Under the pieces are notes generated by a model. That model did not search any database, was not told the origin of the DNA, and worked only from the letters and a program-made list of their open reading frames with translations. Position numbers and translations under genes: made by a program. From positions 310,001 through 374,000 of the forward strand of contig NZ_JARHTP010000001.1 of the NCBI RefSeq assembly GCF_029223485.1: 64,000 nucleotides of DNA, read 5' to 3'. Below, piece after piece: positions 55,313 through 64,000 of the stretch (positions are counted from its first letter, which is position 1; the number at the start of each line of letters is the position of its first letter). The DNA comes from Streptomyces coacervatus (GTDB lineage Bacteria > Actinomycetota > Actinomycetes > Streptomycetales > Streptomycetaceae).

Positions 55313-56680
55313 CTAATCCCAGAGCTCCGCATGGCGCCGGTGGGTCTCCGTCAGCCCGTTCACGAAGAACCGCTCGTAGTACTCCCGTTCCACGTGATGG
55401 GTCTGCAGCCAGATCCCCGGGACATGGATCGCGTCCGTGTGCGCCGGGAAGCGGCGGTGCGTGCGGATGACGTACTCGCAGATGTCGCGGGCGCAGTCGA
55501 TCACCCGCTCCTCGTACTCGCTGGCCTCCGCGAGATAGCGCTGCCCGTAGTCCTCCTTGTAGATGCGGGTGAAGACGTCCTTGTCGGTGTAGATGCCGCC
55601 GGAGCCGAACTTCGAGGTGATCACCGAATCCACCGCGTCCGACATCGACTTGTGCGCGGGCGGACACGCGGCCGCGATGAGGGCTTCGCCCTCCCGGGAG
55701 GTGAGCCCCACCGGGTGCGAGCGCAGGGTCGCGTACTTGGGCAGTGGGACGTGCCAGCGCCATACGTCCGCCAGCCGCCAGCGCGGGGTGACGAAGGTGA
55801 AGCCGAGCATCTTGCCATAGGTGCGCGAGAACTTCGGGTCGCCCAGGGCTATTTGGGGGTTCATCGACGCGTGGATCCAGGCGCCGAGGCCCATTCCCTC
55901 CGCCGTGAGCATGAGGTTCTGCAGGAGCAGGTCCGCCTCTATCTGCGTGCGCATCGGGCCGAGCGCGCCGAGCGGGAGTTTCAGGTCGCCGTTCAGGAAG
56001 CCGTTCCTGACCCACTTCTTCACGCCGGCGGGGCGATAGAAGTTGCGGTCGTCGACGAGGGTCGGGCGGGCGCCGTCCGGCTGGGTCAGCAGATACATCA
56101 ACGCGTTGATGTACTGGTGGGAGAGGTCGACGACCGGGAAGAACACCGTCGTCCCCGCCAGGTTGGACAGGAAGCGGTTCGAGTCCAGGTACGCGGGGAA
56201 GTCCCGCTTGTCCTGCGGAACGTCGAGCCGGTGGTCGAGGACCTTCACCTTGGACTGCGCCGCCCGCGCCGCCAACGTCTCGGCGTCGAACGGCTCTTGG
56301 GGAGCCGGCGGCAGCTTGCGCAGGTAGTACGTACCCGTGTCGTTGATCATGAAGAAGTGGGTGCCCTGCGCGTTGTCGGGGCTGCCCGCGGTGCGGCCCG
56401 CCATGGTCAGGTTGGGCTTGGCCATGATGGGTTTGCCGTCGCGGGGGTCCTCGAAGGGGCGGTCCGGCATGGTGAGGCCCGTACAGCCGGTGATGGCGAT
56501 CAGCACCGCCTCCTCCAGCTCCGACAGCGGCTGCTGGGCGTGCGGGGAGCGGTAGCTCATCGACCCGGCCGGCACCGAGGCGCCCCGGCTGACGCGGTGG
56601 GTGCGCCGGTGCCAGACCGTGTCGAGCAGGGGGCGGCCGAACAGGTCGGCCAGCCCCGGATGACCGTCGACGGTGCTCAT
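55313..56680 (-). CDS. Nitroreductase-like protein
   Basis: A 455-residue protein, longer than usual nitroreductases (200-220). The start HRRTHRVSRGASVPAGSMSY resembles the RRSxRxF FMN region, and LLLQNLMLTAEGMGLGAWIHASM matches the conserved nitroreductase helix. GSPDNAQGTHFFMINDTGTYYLRKLPP and the C-terminal HHVEREYYERFFVNGL are not ones I know. The ATG overlaps the stop of the heme fusion protein (ATGA), so the two are translated together and it may supply electrons or act on the peroxide product. Family assignment is moderate. Confidence 0.5.
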   Translation of the reverse strand: MSTVDGHPGLADLFGRPLLDTVWHRRTHRVSRGASVPAGSMSYRSPHAQQPLSELEEAVLIAITGCTGLTMPDRPFEDPRDGKPIMAKPNLTMAGRTAGSPDNAQGTHFFMINDTGTYYLRKLPPAPQEPFDAETLAARAAQSKVKVLDHRLDVPQDKRDFPAYLDSNRFLSNLAGTTVFFPVVDLSHQYINALMYLLTQPDGARPTLVDDRNFYRPAGVKKWVRNGFLNGDLKLPLGALGPMRTQIEADLLLQNLMLTAEGMGLGAWIHASMNPQIALGDPKFSRTYGKMLGFTFVTPRWRLADVWRWHVPLPKYATLRSHPVGLTSREGEALIAAACPPAHKSMSDAVDSVITSKFGSGGIYTDKDVFTRIYKEDYGQRYLAEASEYEERVIDCARDICEYVIRTHRRFPAHTDAIHVPGIWLQTHHVEREYYERFFVNGLTETHRRHAELWD

Positions 56681-59556
56681 TCACGGCCCCCGTGCATGTC
56701 CCCGTCGCTCGTCGGCCGCACCGTCCGCCACGGCGCGAACGCGCTCGCCCCGCGCGGCAGCAGGGCCGCCAGCTCCGGGCAGTGCCGCAGGATGACGGAG
56801 TTCATGCCGCCCCGCTCCACCCAGTCGATGCCGAGCGGTGTGTACACCTCGGGCCGGTAGTCGACGTTGAGGAAGCGATCGGACTGCAGGCGCCGCGTAG
56901 CCATCAGGATGAAGATGCGGAAGGCGGTGTCACTGAATCCGAAGCCGGTCGGCGGGTTCTCCGCGAACAGCCCGACCACGGTGTCGATCTCGTCGACCGA
57001 GCTGTAGACCTCCTTGAGGCGGGCCAGCGTCTCGGCGTTCTCCGTCAGCTCCTCGAAGGAGCGGATGCGCTGCTTGTGCAGGCCCGCGCGGAAGTCGTTG
57101 TAGCGCGGCACGCCACGCCGACGGGTGCGTACGAGGTCCACCACCGACAGGTCGATGATCTCCCCGTCCCGCTCGAACTGCTGCAGCGAGCGCGGGTAGT
57201 TGTGCAGGGTGATCGCGCCCGGGTGGGCGATGCCGAACGAGTAGAGGGTGTTCGTCAGCCCCGTCTTGCGGATCTGCGCTTCCGCCGCACCGCCCTGGAT
57301 GTCCAGGAAGCTTACCGTCTCCATGCGCTGCCCGAAGTGGTGCTCACGCAGCTCGAAGTCGTCCGGGACCAGCGGGTGCATCCGGTAGACGGTGACGAAG
57401 TCCTCGGTCAGCGAGTACGGCGCCGTGTGGTGGTCGGGCAGGGTCTTCGGAATGCCCACCAGCGAATGCGCCTCGAACAGCCACAGTCCCAGCTGGTTCA
57501 GCCAGTTCTTCGGCGGGCCCTGCCAGTTGGTGTGCAGCCCGATGTCGATCGCCTCGGTGGCGAGGATCGCCGGGGTCCACTCCACCGTGTGGATCTTCGC
57601 GATCAGTGCGGAGACCACAAGCCGGGCGGTCTGGTAGATCCGCTCCTCGCTCATCGACGGGTACTCGGCGCGCAGCGCGGCGCACACCGCGTTGTGCTCG
57701 CGGGCGAAGAGTGTGTGCATGGCACTCAGGCCCATCCACCAGCTCTCGTTGAAGCCGGTGAGCGGGACATGACCGTTGCTGCCGCCTGGCAGGTGGCCGT
57801 CCTCCAGGCGGAGTTCGGCGCGCCCGTCGGCCTCGCGCAGGAAGCGGGCGGTCTGCTCGTCCTCGCCGTACACCTCGGAGCCGTCCCACCAGTGGGTGGC
57901 GTTGTTGGCGAACAGGATGGGCGGGCGGCCCGGCACCTCGATGCCCTCGTTCTCCGCGAACCGCATCACGTTCTCGCCGGGCCCGCCGGGCGTGTTGTGC
58001 CAGGGGCCGCTGCCGGGCGGCAGGGGTACCTCGACGCTGCGCTCGCCGGGCTTGTAGCGGCGGTGGTTGACCCAGTCGTGCACCTGGAACTGGATCCAGG
58101 CAGCGGCAAGGATGTTGAGGGAGGTCGCGGGCACGAACGCCTCGCGGTACAGGAGCTGACGGCTGACGGTGACCGGGTTCGGGGTGTCGAAGAGGTCGGG
58201 GCGGTAGTCCGGCTTCAGGTTGCGGCCGAAGGTGGCTCCCGCCGCGCCCATCTTCGGGGCCGACAGATCGTTGTACGTCCCGTCGTACGACCGCTCGCCG
58301 CGCAGCTGCTCCGGGATCGGCGCCGGCACCTGCTGAGCCTTCGGCGGTGCCTCGCGCACCTCGGTGTCCATCAGGTTGCGGCGGCGCAGCACCTTGCGCA
58401 GGAACACCAGGTTCAGCAGGCTCAGCTGCAACGGCAGCCGGTGCCAGGGGACATAGCGGTTCAGCAGGGCGAAGGCCGCTTCCATGGGGCGGCCCAGGAT
58501 GCGGTTCTGCAACGGCTCCTCGGTGACGAACTTCAGGCCCAGCCGGTGTGCGCTCGCCGCCTGGTACGCGGCCTTCCGGGCCCGGTTGATGTTGCCGAGC
58601 GGACGGAAGTCGTCCGTGGTGTACCAGGGGTTGAAGGTGAGGTCCTCGATCCGGCGGACGGTCGCGCGGGCCTCGGCGGTGTTCAGGTCCTGGCCGGGAA
58701 TGGTGAGGCGGGCGATCGCGATCGCGGGCGACACCCCGTCCTTCCACTCCACCGCGGCGTCCTCGACCGGAGTGCGCCGCTCGTCGACGAACCGCTGCAC
58801 GCACAGGTCGTAGCTGACGTCCCCCTGTGCCAACCGGCGCGCGAACTCCCGGTGCAAAGCGTCCGGGTCCTGGCGGTCCGGAGCGGGCGCCGCGGGCGTG
58901 CCGGGCGCGGGCCGGAACAGGTACCGCACCGGTCCCGCCTCGCCCCACAGGACCGCGCCGCGGCTCCAGAACGTCTCGTTGGCAAAGGAATTGACGGTGT
59001 GCCGGGTGGCCGCCTGGACATTGCGGCGCATCCGGTTCGCGGTGCCGAGGCCCACGGCCAGCGGCAGCCTCACGAACAGCCCGAACGCCTTCTGCACCGG
59101 GCTCCTGGCACCCGCCATCGCCTTCGCGAAGGCCACGAACTCCCGTGCGTTGCGGGCGTGCGAGACGGGATAGCTCGTCGCCAACAGGTCGTGGCTCTCC
59201 TCGTCCGAGACCTGCACGCGTACGGCTGCGCCGCGCAGGTCGGGCGAGCCGTCGCCCTGCCGGATGCCGCTCGCGTTGGACAGCCGTACCGTCGCCGGAT
59301 ACTCGGCGCCCGGCTGGGCGAACCCCACGCGCAGCGCGGCGGGGAGATCGTCGTGGAAGCGCAGCCGCGCGTTGTCCACGGCCACCGGCGCCTTGGCATG
59401 GAAGGTCCGGGCGATACCGCCTCCCCCCGCCTTCCTGTTCTTGACCTGCACCTTCATCAGTTCGGCGGCGAGCTGCTCGAACACCAGCCGTTCCGCTTCG
59501 GGACTACCGCCTTCGTATCGCTCGTACTGCGGCTCTTGCTGCCCGGTCTCGGCCAT
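56677..59556 (-). CDS. Fusion of catalase-like domain and animal-type heme dioxygenase/peroxidase
   Basis: A 959-residue protein. Residues about 30-350 form a y4iL/allene-oxide-synthase-type catalase-related domain: GIARTFHAKAPVAVDNARLRF, TVRLSNASGIRQGDGSPDLRG, YDLCVQRFVDERRTPVEDA, FRPLGNINRARKAAY. Residues about 420-940 are a COX/alpha-DOX-type heme domain: distal histidine in IQFQVHDWVNHRRY, catalytic tyrosine in VTVYRMHPLVPDDFE, probable proximal histidine in GIAHPGAITLHNYPRSLQQF. The order peroxide-using catalase domain plus fatty-acid dioxygenase recalls coral and cyanobacterial oxylipin fusions. ATG 59556 has GAGGAAA 5 nt upstream. It heads a three-gene operon and is divergent from a class 3 lipase. 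Proposed role: lipid oxygenation. Confidence 0.8.
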   Translation of the reverse strand: MAETGQQEPQYERYEGGSPEAERLVFEQLAAELMKVQVKNRKAGGGGIARTFHAKAPVAVDNARLRFHDDLPAALRVGFAQPGAEYPATVRLSNASGIRQGDGSPDLRGAAVRVQVSDEESHDLLATSYPVSHARNAREFVAFAKAMAGARSPVQKAFGLFVRLPLAVGLGTANRMRRNVQAATRHTVNSFANETFWSRGAVLWGEAGPVRYLFRPAPGTPAAPAPDRQDPDALHREFARRLAQGDVSYDLCVQRFVDERRTPVEDAAVEWKDGVSPAIAIARLTIPGQDLNTAEARATVRRIEDLTFNPWYTTDDFRPLGNINRARKAAYQAASAHRLGLKFVTEEPLQNRILGRPMEAAFALLNRYVPWHRLPLQLSLLNLVFLRKVLRRRNLMDTEVREAPPKAQQVPAPIPEQLRGERSYDGTYNDLSAPKMGAAGATFGRNLKPDYRPDLFDTPNPVTVSRQLLYREAFVPATSLNILAAAWIQFQVHDWVNHRRYKPGERSVEVPLPPGSGPWHNTPGGPGENVMRFAENEGIEVPGRPPILFANNATHWWDGSEVYGEDEQTARFLREADGRAELRLEDGHLPGGSNGHVPLTGFNESWWMGLSAMHTLFAREHNAVCAALRAEYPSMSEERIYQTARLVVSALIAKIHTVEWTPAILATEAIDIGLHTNWQGPPKNWLNQLGLWLFEAHSLVGIPKTLPDHHTAPYSLTEDFVTVYRMHPLVPDDFELREHHFGQRMETVSFLDIQGGAAEAQIRKTGLTNTLYSFGIAHPGAITLHNYPRSLQQFERDGEIIDLSVVDLVRTRRRGVPRYNDFRAGLHKQRIRSFEELTENAETLARLKEVYSSVDEIDTVVGLFAENPPTGFGFSDTAFRIFILMATRRLQSDRFLNVDYRPEVYTPLGIDWVERGGMNSVILRHCPELAALLPRGASAFAPWRTVRPTSDGDMHGGRE

Positions 59557-59877
59557 CGGTCGTTTCCTCACGCACGGATACGTACGGGACAGGGCCCTGC
59601 ACGCTAGTGGTGGCCGAGGCGCGCTCGCAGCGATGGTTCGCGCCGATGTGCGCCACCTTGCGCCTCATGTGAACAATTCCACGGTGAGTCGCGTTTGCGC
59701 ACGTCAGGCGGGCGTGTGAGGGAGCCGTAATCTCCCGTGCCCGCCCCGCGGATGCTTTCCTTCCCCAGCAGCCCCACCCGCCGCCCCCGCCGTGGCCGGG
59801 GAACGACTCCATCCCGGTGACGGTTCGGGGCCATGGTGGGGGCCCATCACCTGCAGACGTCCCGGGGGAGGTCCCAG
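59557..59877. promoter_or_regulatory. 321-bp divergent promoter region (heme fusion / lipase)
   Basis: No gene is seen here. It holds the promoters of two divergent units. GGAAC (59800-59804), 16 nt, CGGTT (59821-59825) resembles an ECF-sigma promoter pointing at the lipase. A GGGAG-N7-CTCCC dyad lies near 59713. The ECF call is weak. Confidence 0.35.
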
Positions 59878-61152
59878 ATGCGGGACACATACGTCAAAGG
59901 GCCCAGCTATGCCGCGCTGCGCCCGTGCAAGCCCAAGACCGATCCGAGCAGCTTCCCGGTCTACCCCGACCTGGTGGAACGGCTCGTGGAGGACAAGCAC
60001 CAGCCCGACCCGGACGGAGTCGTGCCGCATGTGCTGGCGACCTGTTCGGCCTACTCGTACGCCGGATTCGAGCAGCACAGCGATGTGGAGACCGTCGCCA
60101 TGATCATGGCGCGGCTGGGCCTGGAGGAGAACGACTGCCGGGCCTTCGAGCAGCGCGTGGACGCCATGTACATCGCGTCCGCCGCCTATCTGATCCAGGA
60201 CAAGGACCGCAGGGTGGCGATCCTCTGCTACCGCGGCACCCAGCCCGAGGACATCATCAGCATCCTCACCGACGCCGACGTACGGCCGGAGACGCTCACC
60301 GTCGAGCTGGAGGGCCGCAAGTACGAGGTCCACGCCGGTTTCTACCGCAACGTCCGCGCCACGCGGCATCTGATCATCGAGGCCCTGGAGCGCGCCGTGC
60401 GCGGCGAGTCCCTGAACCCCGAGGAGCAGGGCACTCGCGGCGGCGGCCTGGAGGCCCTCTACATCACCGGGCACAGCCTCGGCGCCGCCATGGCGGCCGT
60501 CATGGCGGTCACCCTCGTCCACGAGCCGCGCTACCGGCACATCGCCGAGAAGCTCAAGGGCGTCTACACCTTCGGCCAGCCCATGGTCGGCGGCCCCGAC
60601 CTGGCCCGCGCCTGCGAGGAGACACCCGGCCCGCTGGACAACTACGTGCTGCGCGACCGGCTGCTGCGCTACATCTTCGACCGGGACGTGGTGCCCGCCC
60701 TGCCGCCCCGGCCGGTCGGCCCGTACGCCCCCTTCGGCCGCGAGTTCCACTACCGCAGGCGGCACGGCCCCGTCGACGCCACGCTCACCTTCGCCGCCGA
60801 CTCGGCGATCGAGAGCCTGACCCTGCCGAGCGACATCCTGCGCACGGCCGTCGACCGGGACTGGGGCGGGCTGCTGGTCCGCGTCACCGAAGGGTTCCGG
60901 CGGTCCGTGCAGCCCCTGCTGCGGGCCGGCGGTGAGGGCTGGACCGAGGTCCCCGAACCGGGCCTGCACTACCCGCAGATGGACAGCCTGGCGGGTCTCG
61001 CGGTGGTGGCGCCGCTGGCGTTCTTCGCGACCCGCCTGGCGCTGACCCGCACCATCCCGTTCAAGTACTCCTTCGACGACCACGGCCCGGGCCACTACGT
61101 CAACGCCCTTGCCCCGCCTGGGGTGTTGAGCGAGTTCGGAGACGTGCTTTAG
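59878..61152 (+). CDS. Class 3 lipase (alpha/beta hydrolase)
   Basis: A 424-residue lipase_3 protein. The nucleophile S200 is in ALYITGHSLGAAMAAVMAV, the preceding strand reads VAILCYRGTQPEDIIS, the acid/base region has GVYTFGQPMVGGPDLARAC and the histidine side is YIFDRDVVPALPPRP. No signal peptide, but a hydrophobic segment (LAGLAVVAPLAFFATRLAL) occurs near the C-terminus, possibly for membrane contact. ATG 59878 has GGGGGAGG 7 nt upstream. It is divergent from the heme dioxygenase fusion, so it may release fatty acids for that enzyme. Confidence 0.88.
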   Translation: MRDTYVKGPSYAALRPCKPKTDPSSFPVYPDLVERLVEDKHQPDPDGVVPHVLATCSAYSYAGFEQHSDVETVAMIMARLGLEENDCRAFEQRVDAMYIASAAYLIQDKDRRVAILCYRGTQPEDIISILTDADVRPETLTVELEGRKYEVHAGFYRNVRATRHLIIEALERAVRGESLNPEEQGTRGGGLEALYITGHSLGAAMAAVMAVTLVHEPRYRHIAEKLKGVYTFGQPMVGGPDLARACEETPGPLDNYVLRDRLLRYIFDRDVVPALPPRPVGPYAPFGREFHYRRRHGPVDATLTFAADSAIESLTLPSDILRTAVDRDWGGLLVRVTEGFRRSVQPLLRAGGEGWTEVPEPGLHYPQMDSLAGLAVVAPLAFFATRLALTRTIPFKYSFDDHGPGHYVNALAPPGVLSEFGDVL

Positions 61153-61227
61153 TCGCTCCGCGGGCTGTACCGATGTGCGGCTGCGCCGCGGGGCCTCTGC
61201 GGCTCTGCCGCGGGCTGTGATCTGCCG

Positions 61228-61288
61228 TCGATCGGCTGCGGCGCCATCGTGGCTGGTCGCGCAGTTCCCCGCGCCCCTTCAGGGCGCG
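61228..61288 (+). repeat. Streptomyces intergenic repeat, copy D
   Basis: CGATCGGCTGCGGCGCC then the core GTGGCTGGTCGCGCAGTTCC and CCGCGCCCCTTCAGGGCGC. It lies between the convergent lipase and phosphatase genes, ending 11 bp before the phosphatase stop. Confidence 0.85.
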
Positions 61289-61298
61289 GGGCTGAGTG

Positions 61299-61886
61299 TC
61301 AGGGGCGGCTGTTCCACTCGGCGATGACGGGGCGGTCGTGCTCGGTCGACAGGCGGCTGACGGTGCCCGTTGCCAGTTGGAAGAGGCGGCCGTCCGCCGG
61401 GGCCAGACCCAGCCCGCGGGCCGTCAGCACCCGTAGGAAATGGGCGTGGGCCACCAGGACCACGTCCCCGTCGGGGAGGGCCGCGCTCACGCGGGCCAGT
61501 ACGCGGTCGGCGCGCCGGCCGATCTGTTCCGGGGATTCGCCGGGGTGTCCGTCCGGGCCGGGCGGCACTCCGTCCGTCCACAGGTTCCAGTCGGGGCGGG
61601 TGCGGTGGATCTCGACGGTGGTGATGCCCTCGTAGGCGCCGTAGTCCCACTCGTGCAGGTCGGGCTCGACGGCGGCCGCGGGGATGCCCGCGAGTTCGGC
61701 TGTGCGGATGGCGCGGCCGAGCGGGCTGGTCAGGGCGAGTGCGTAGGTCCGCTGCGAGAGGAGTGGAGCGAGCGACTTGGCCTGCTCCTCACCGTGCTGG
61801 GTGAGGGGCAGGTCGGTCCAGCTGGTGTGCTGTCCCGACACGCTCCACTCCGTCTCGCCGTGGCGGACCAGGAGAAGGTCCCCCAC
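61299..61886 (-). CDS. Histidine phosphatase family protein (phosphoglycerate-mutase-like)
   Basis: A 195-residue RHG phosphatase: the catalytic motif LLLVRHGETEWSVSGQ at residues 4-19, SPLGRAIRTAELAG, LHEWDYGAYEG, and the second histidine in VVLVAHAHFLRVL. It acts on a small phosphorylated metabolite or phosphoprotein. It lies 7 bp after gnd in the same direction, so it belongs to the pgi-gnd operon, perhaps acting on a sugar phosphate. Confidence 0.9.
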   Translation of the reverse strand: MGDLLLVRHGETEWSVSGQHTSWTDLPLTQHGEEQAKSLAPLLSQRTYALALTSPLGRAIRTAELAGIPAAAVEPDLHEWDYGAYEGITTVEIHRTRPDWNLWTDGVPPGPDGHPGESPEQIGRRADRVLARVSAALPDGDVVLVAHAHFLRVLTARGLGLAPADGRLFQLATGTVSRLSTEHDRPVIAEWNSRP

Positions 61887-61893
61887 GGCGCGC

Positions 61894-62769
61894 CTACTTC
61901 GACTCGACGGCGTGCCCGCCGAACTGGTTGCGCAGCGCCGCGATCATCTTCATCTGCGGGGAGTCGTCCTGGCGGGACGCGAACCGGGCGAAGAGGGAGG
62001 CGGTGATCGTGGGCAGCGGGACTGCGTTGTCGATGCCCGCCTCGACGGTCCAGCGGCCCTCGCCCGAGTCCTGCGCGAAGCCCTTCAGCTTGTCCAGGTG
62101 CTCGTCGTCGTCGAGGGCGTTGACCGCCAGGTCGAGCAGCCAGGAGCGGATGACCGTGCCCTCCTGCCAGGAGCGGAAGACCTCGCGCACGCTGTCCACC
62201 GAGTCGACCTTCTCCAGCAGCTCCCAGCCCTCGGCGTAGGCCTGCATCATGGCGTACTCGATGCCGTTGTGGACCATCTTGGAGAAGTGCCCGGCGCCGA
62301 CCTTGCCCGCGTGGACATAGCCGTACGGGCCTTCGGGCTTGAGCGCCTCGAAGATCGGCTGGAGGCGGTCGACGTGCTCCTTGTCGCCGCCGACCATGAG
62401 CGCGTAGCCGTTCTGCAGGCCCCACACGCCGCCGGAGACGCCCGCGTCGACGAAGCCGATGCCCTTGGCGGCGAGCTCCTCGGCGTGCTTCTCGTCGTCC
62501 GTCCAGCGGGAGTTGCCGCCGTCGACGACGGTGTCGCCGGGGGAGAGCAGGCCGCCGAGCTCGTCGACGACGGACTGGGTGGGGCCGCCCGCCGGGACCA
62601 TCACCCAGACCACGCGCGGGGCTTCGAGCTTGTCGACCAGTTCGGCGAGGCTCGCCGCGTCGGAGAGGTCGGGGTTGCGGTCGTAGCCGATGACGGTGTG
62701 GCCGGCGCGGCGGATCCGCTCGCGCATGTTGCCGCCCATCTTGCCGAGACCGATGAGGCCGATCTGCAT
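61894..62769 (-). CDS. gnd: 6-phosphogluconate dehydrogenase, decarboxylating (short form)
   Basis: A 291-residue short-type 6PGDH (GndA/YqeC size, about 300, not the 470-residue form). The N-terminal Rossmann motif is MQIGLIGLGKMGGNMRERI, with NPD after the second strand (NAD/NADP choice unclear). Then come VMVPAGGPTQSVVDEL, VVDGGNSRWTDD, the catalytic lysine/asparagine region GAGHFSKMVHNGIEYAMMQAYAEG and ARFASR at the end. It starts one base before the pgi stop. It makes ribulose-5-phosphate in the pentose phosphate pathway. Confidence 0.93.
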   Translation of the reverse strand: MQIGLIGLGKMGGNMRERIRRAGHTVIGYDRNPDLSDAASLAELVDKLEAPRVVWVMVPAGGPTQSVVDELGGLLSPGDTVVDGGNSRWTDDEKHAEELAAKGIGFVDAGVSGGVWGLQNGYALMVGGDKEHVDRLQPIFEALKPEGPYGYVHAGKVGAGHFSKMVHNGIEYAMMQAYAEGWELLEKVDSVDSVREVFRSWQEGTVIRSWLLDLAVNALDDDEHLDKLKGFAQDSGEGRWTVEAGIDNAVPLPTITASLFARFASRQDDSPQMKMIAALRNQFGGHAVESK

Positions 62770-62770
62770 T

Positions 62771-64000
<1,230 letters not shown>

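Noticed and set aside
21507..61288. Intergenic repeats as insertion sequences
   Set aside because: They are about 60 bp, with no ORF, no terminal inverted repeats and no target duplications visible.

Overview
The window is very GC-rich, with GTG/TTG starts, tight translational overlaps and gene families typical of a Streptomyces chromosome. Many neighbourhoods match what I remember of the S. coelicolor SCO658x-SCO666x area (oxalate genes, second sucCD, EF-G2, PTPS homologue/ribA2, pgi2-gnd2). That match is from memory and was not computed.

Layout. (1) 1-6.9 kb: a leftward oxalate-catabolism operon (ADP-forming acyl-CoA synthetase fragment, formyl-CoA transferase, oxalyl-CoA decarboxylase). 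It diverges across a palindromic operator from a second sucC-sucD pair and an aldehyde dehydrogenase. (2) 7.2-11.4 kb: tRNA-Leu(GAG), an acyltransferase whose end runs antisense into that tRNA, TerB, and an EF-G paralogue behind a possible short leader ORF. (3) 11.4-18 kb: a secreted beta-helix protein divergent from a sugar ABC importer plus GH1 beta-glucosidase, with a CebR-like box and unusual repeats between them. (4) 18-21.7 kb: an APC permease, a Zur-box-preceded ATPase with a small partner, and a GNAT remnant cut by a repeat. (5) 21.7-29.3 kb: a biosynthetic cluster (CDP-alcohol transferase, MDR reductase, divergent PTPS homologue, glycosyltransferase, methyltransferase, flippase-like membrane protein, creatininase-family amidohydrolase, GTP cyclohydrolase II with Met in place of the key Tyr). 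This is the strongest candidate for an undescribed pathway: GTP to FAPy to an exported, glycosylated pyrimidine or pterin.

(6) 29.3-35.4 kb: serine hydrolase, TetR-MFS pair with twin palindromic operators, F420/flavin-type oxidoreductase, STAND/TPR protein with a degenerate P-loop. (7) 35.4-48.6 kb: surface-glycan genes. These include a GT-B gene split by a 7-nt tandem repeat whose loss of one unit restores the frame, three VOC genes, UDP-sugar dehydrogenase, WecB epimerase, glycosyltransferases and methyltransferases. (8) 48.7-53.9 kb: shikimate/quinate catabolism (MHS transporter, TetR, shikimate dehydrogenase, dehydroshikimate dehydratase). (9) 53.8-61.2 kb: a catalase-like/heme dioxygenase fusion with a nitroreductase-like protein and a membrane protein, divergent from a class 3 lipase; together they suggest oxylipin chemistry. 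(10) 61.3-64 kb: histidine phosphatase, gnd and the start of pgi.

Five copies of a short Streptomyces-type intergenic repeat lie in the window, mostly at operon ends; one sits inside the broken GNAT gene. No CRISPR array, transposase, integrase or rRNA was seen. Functional calls rest on motif recognition only; no database search was run.
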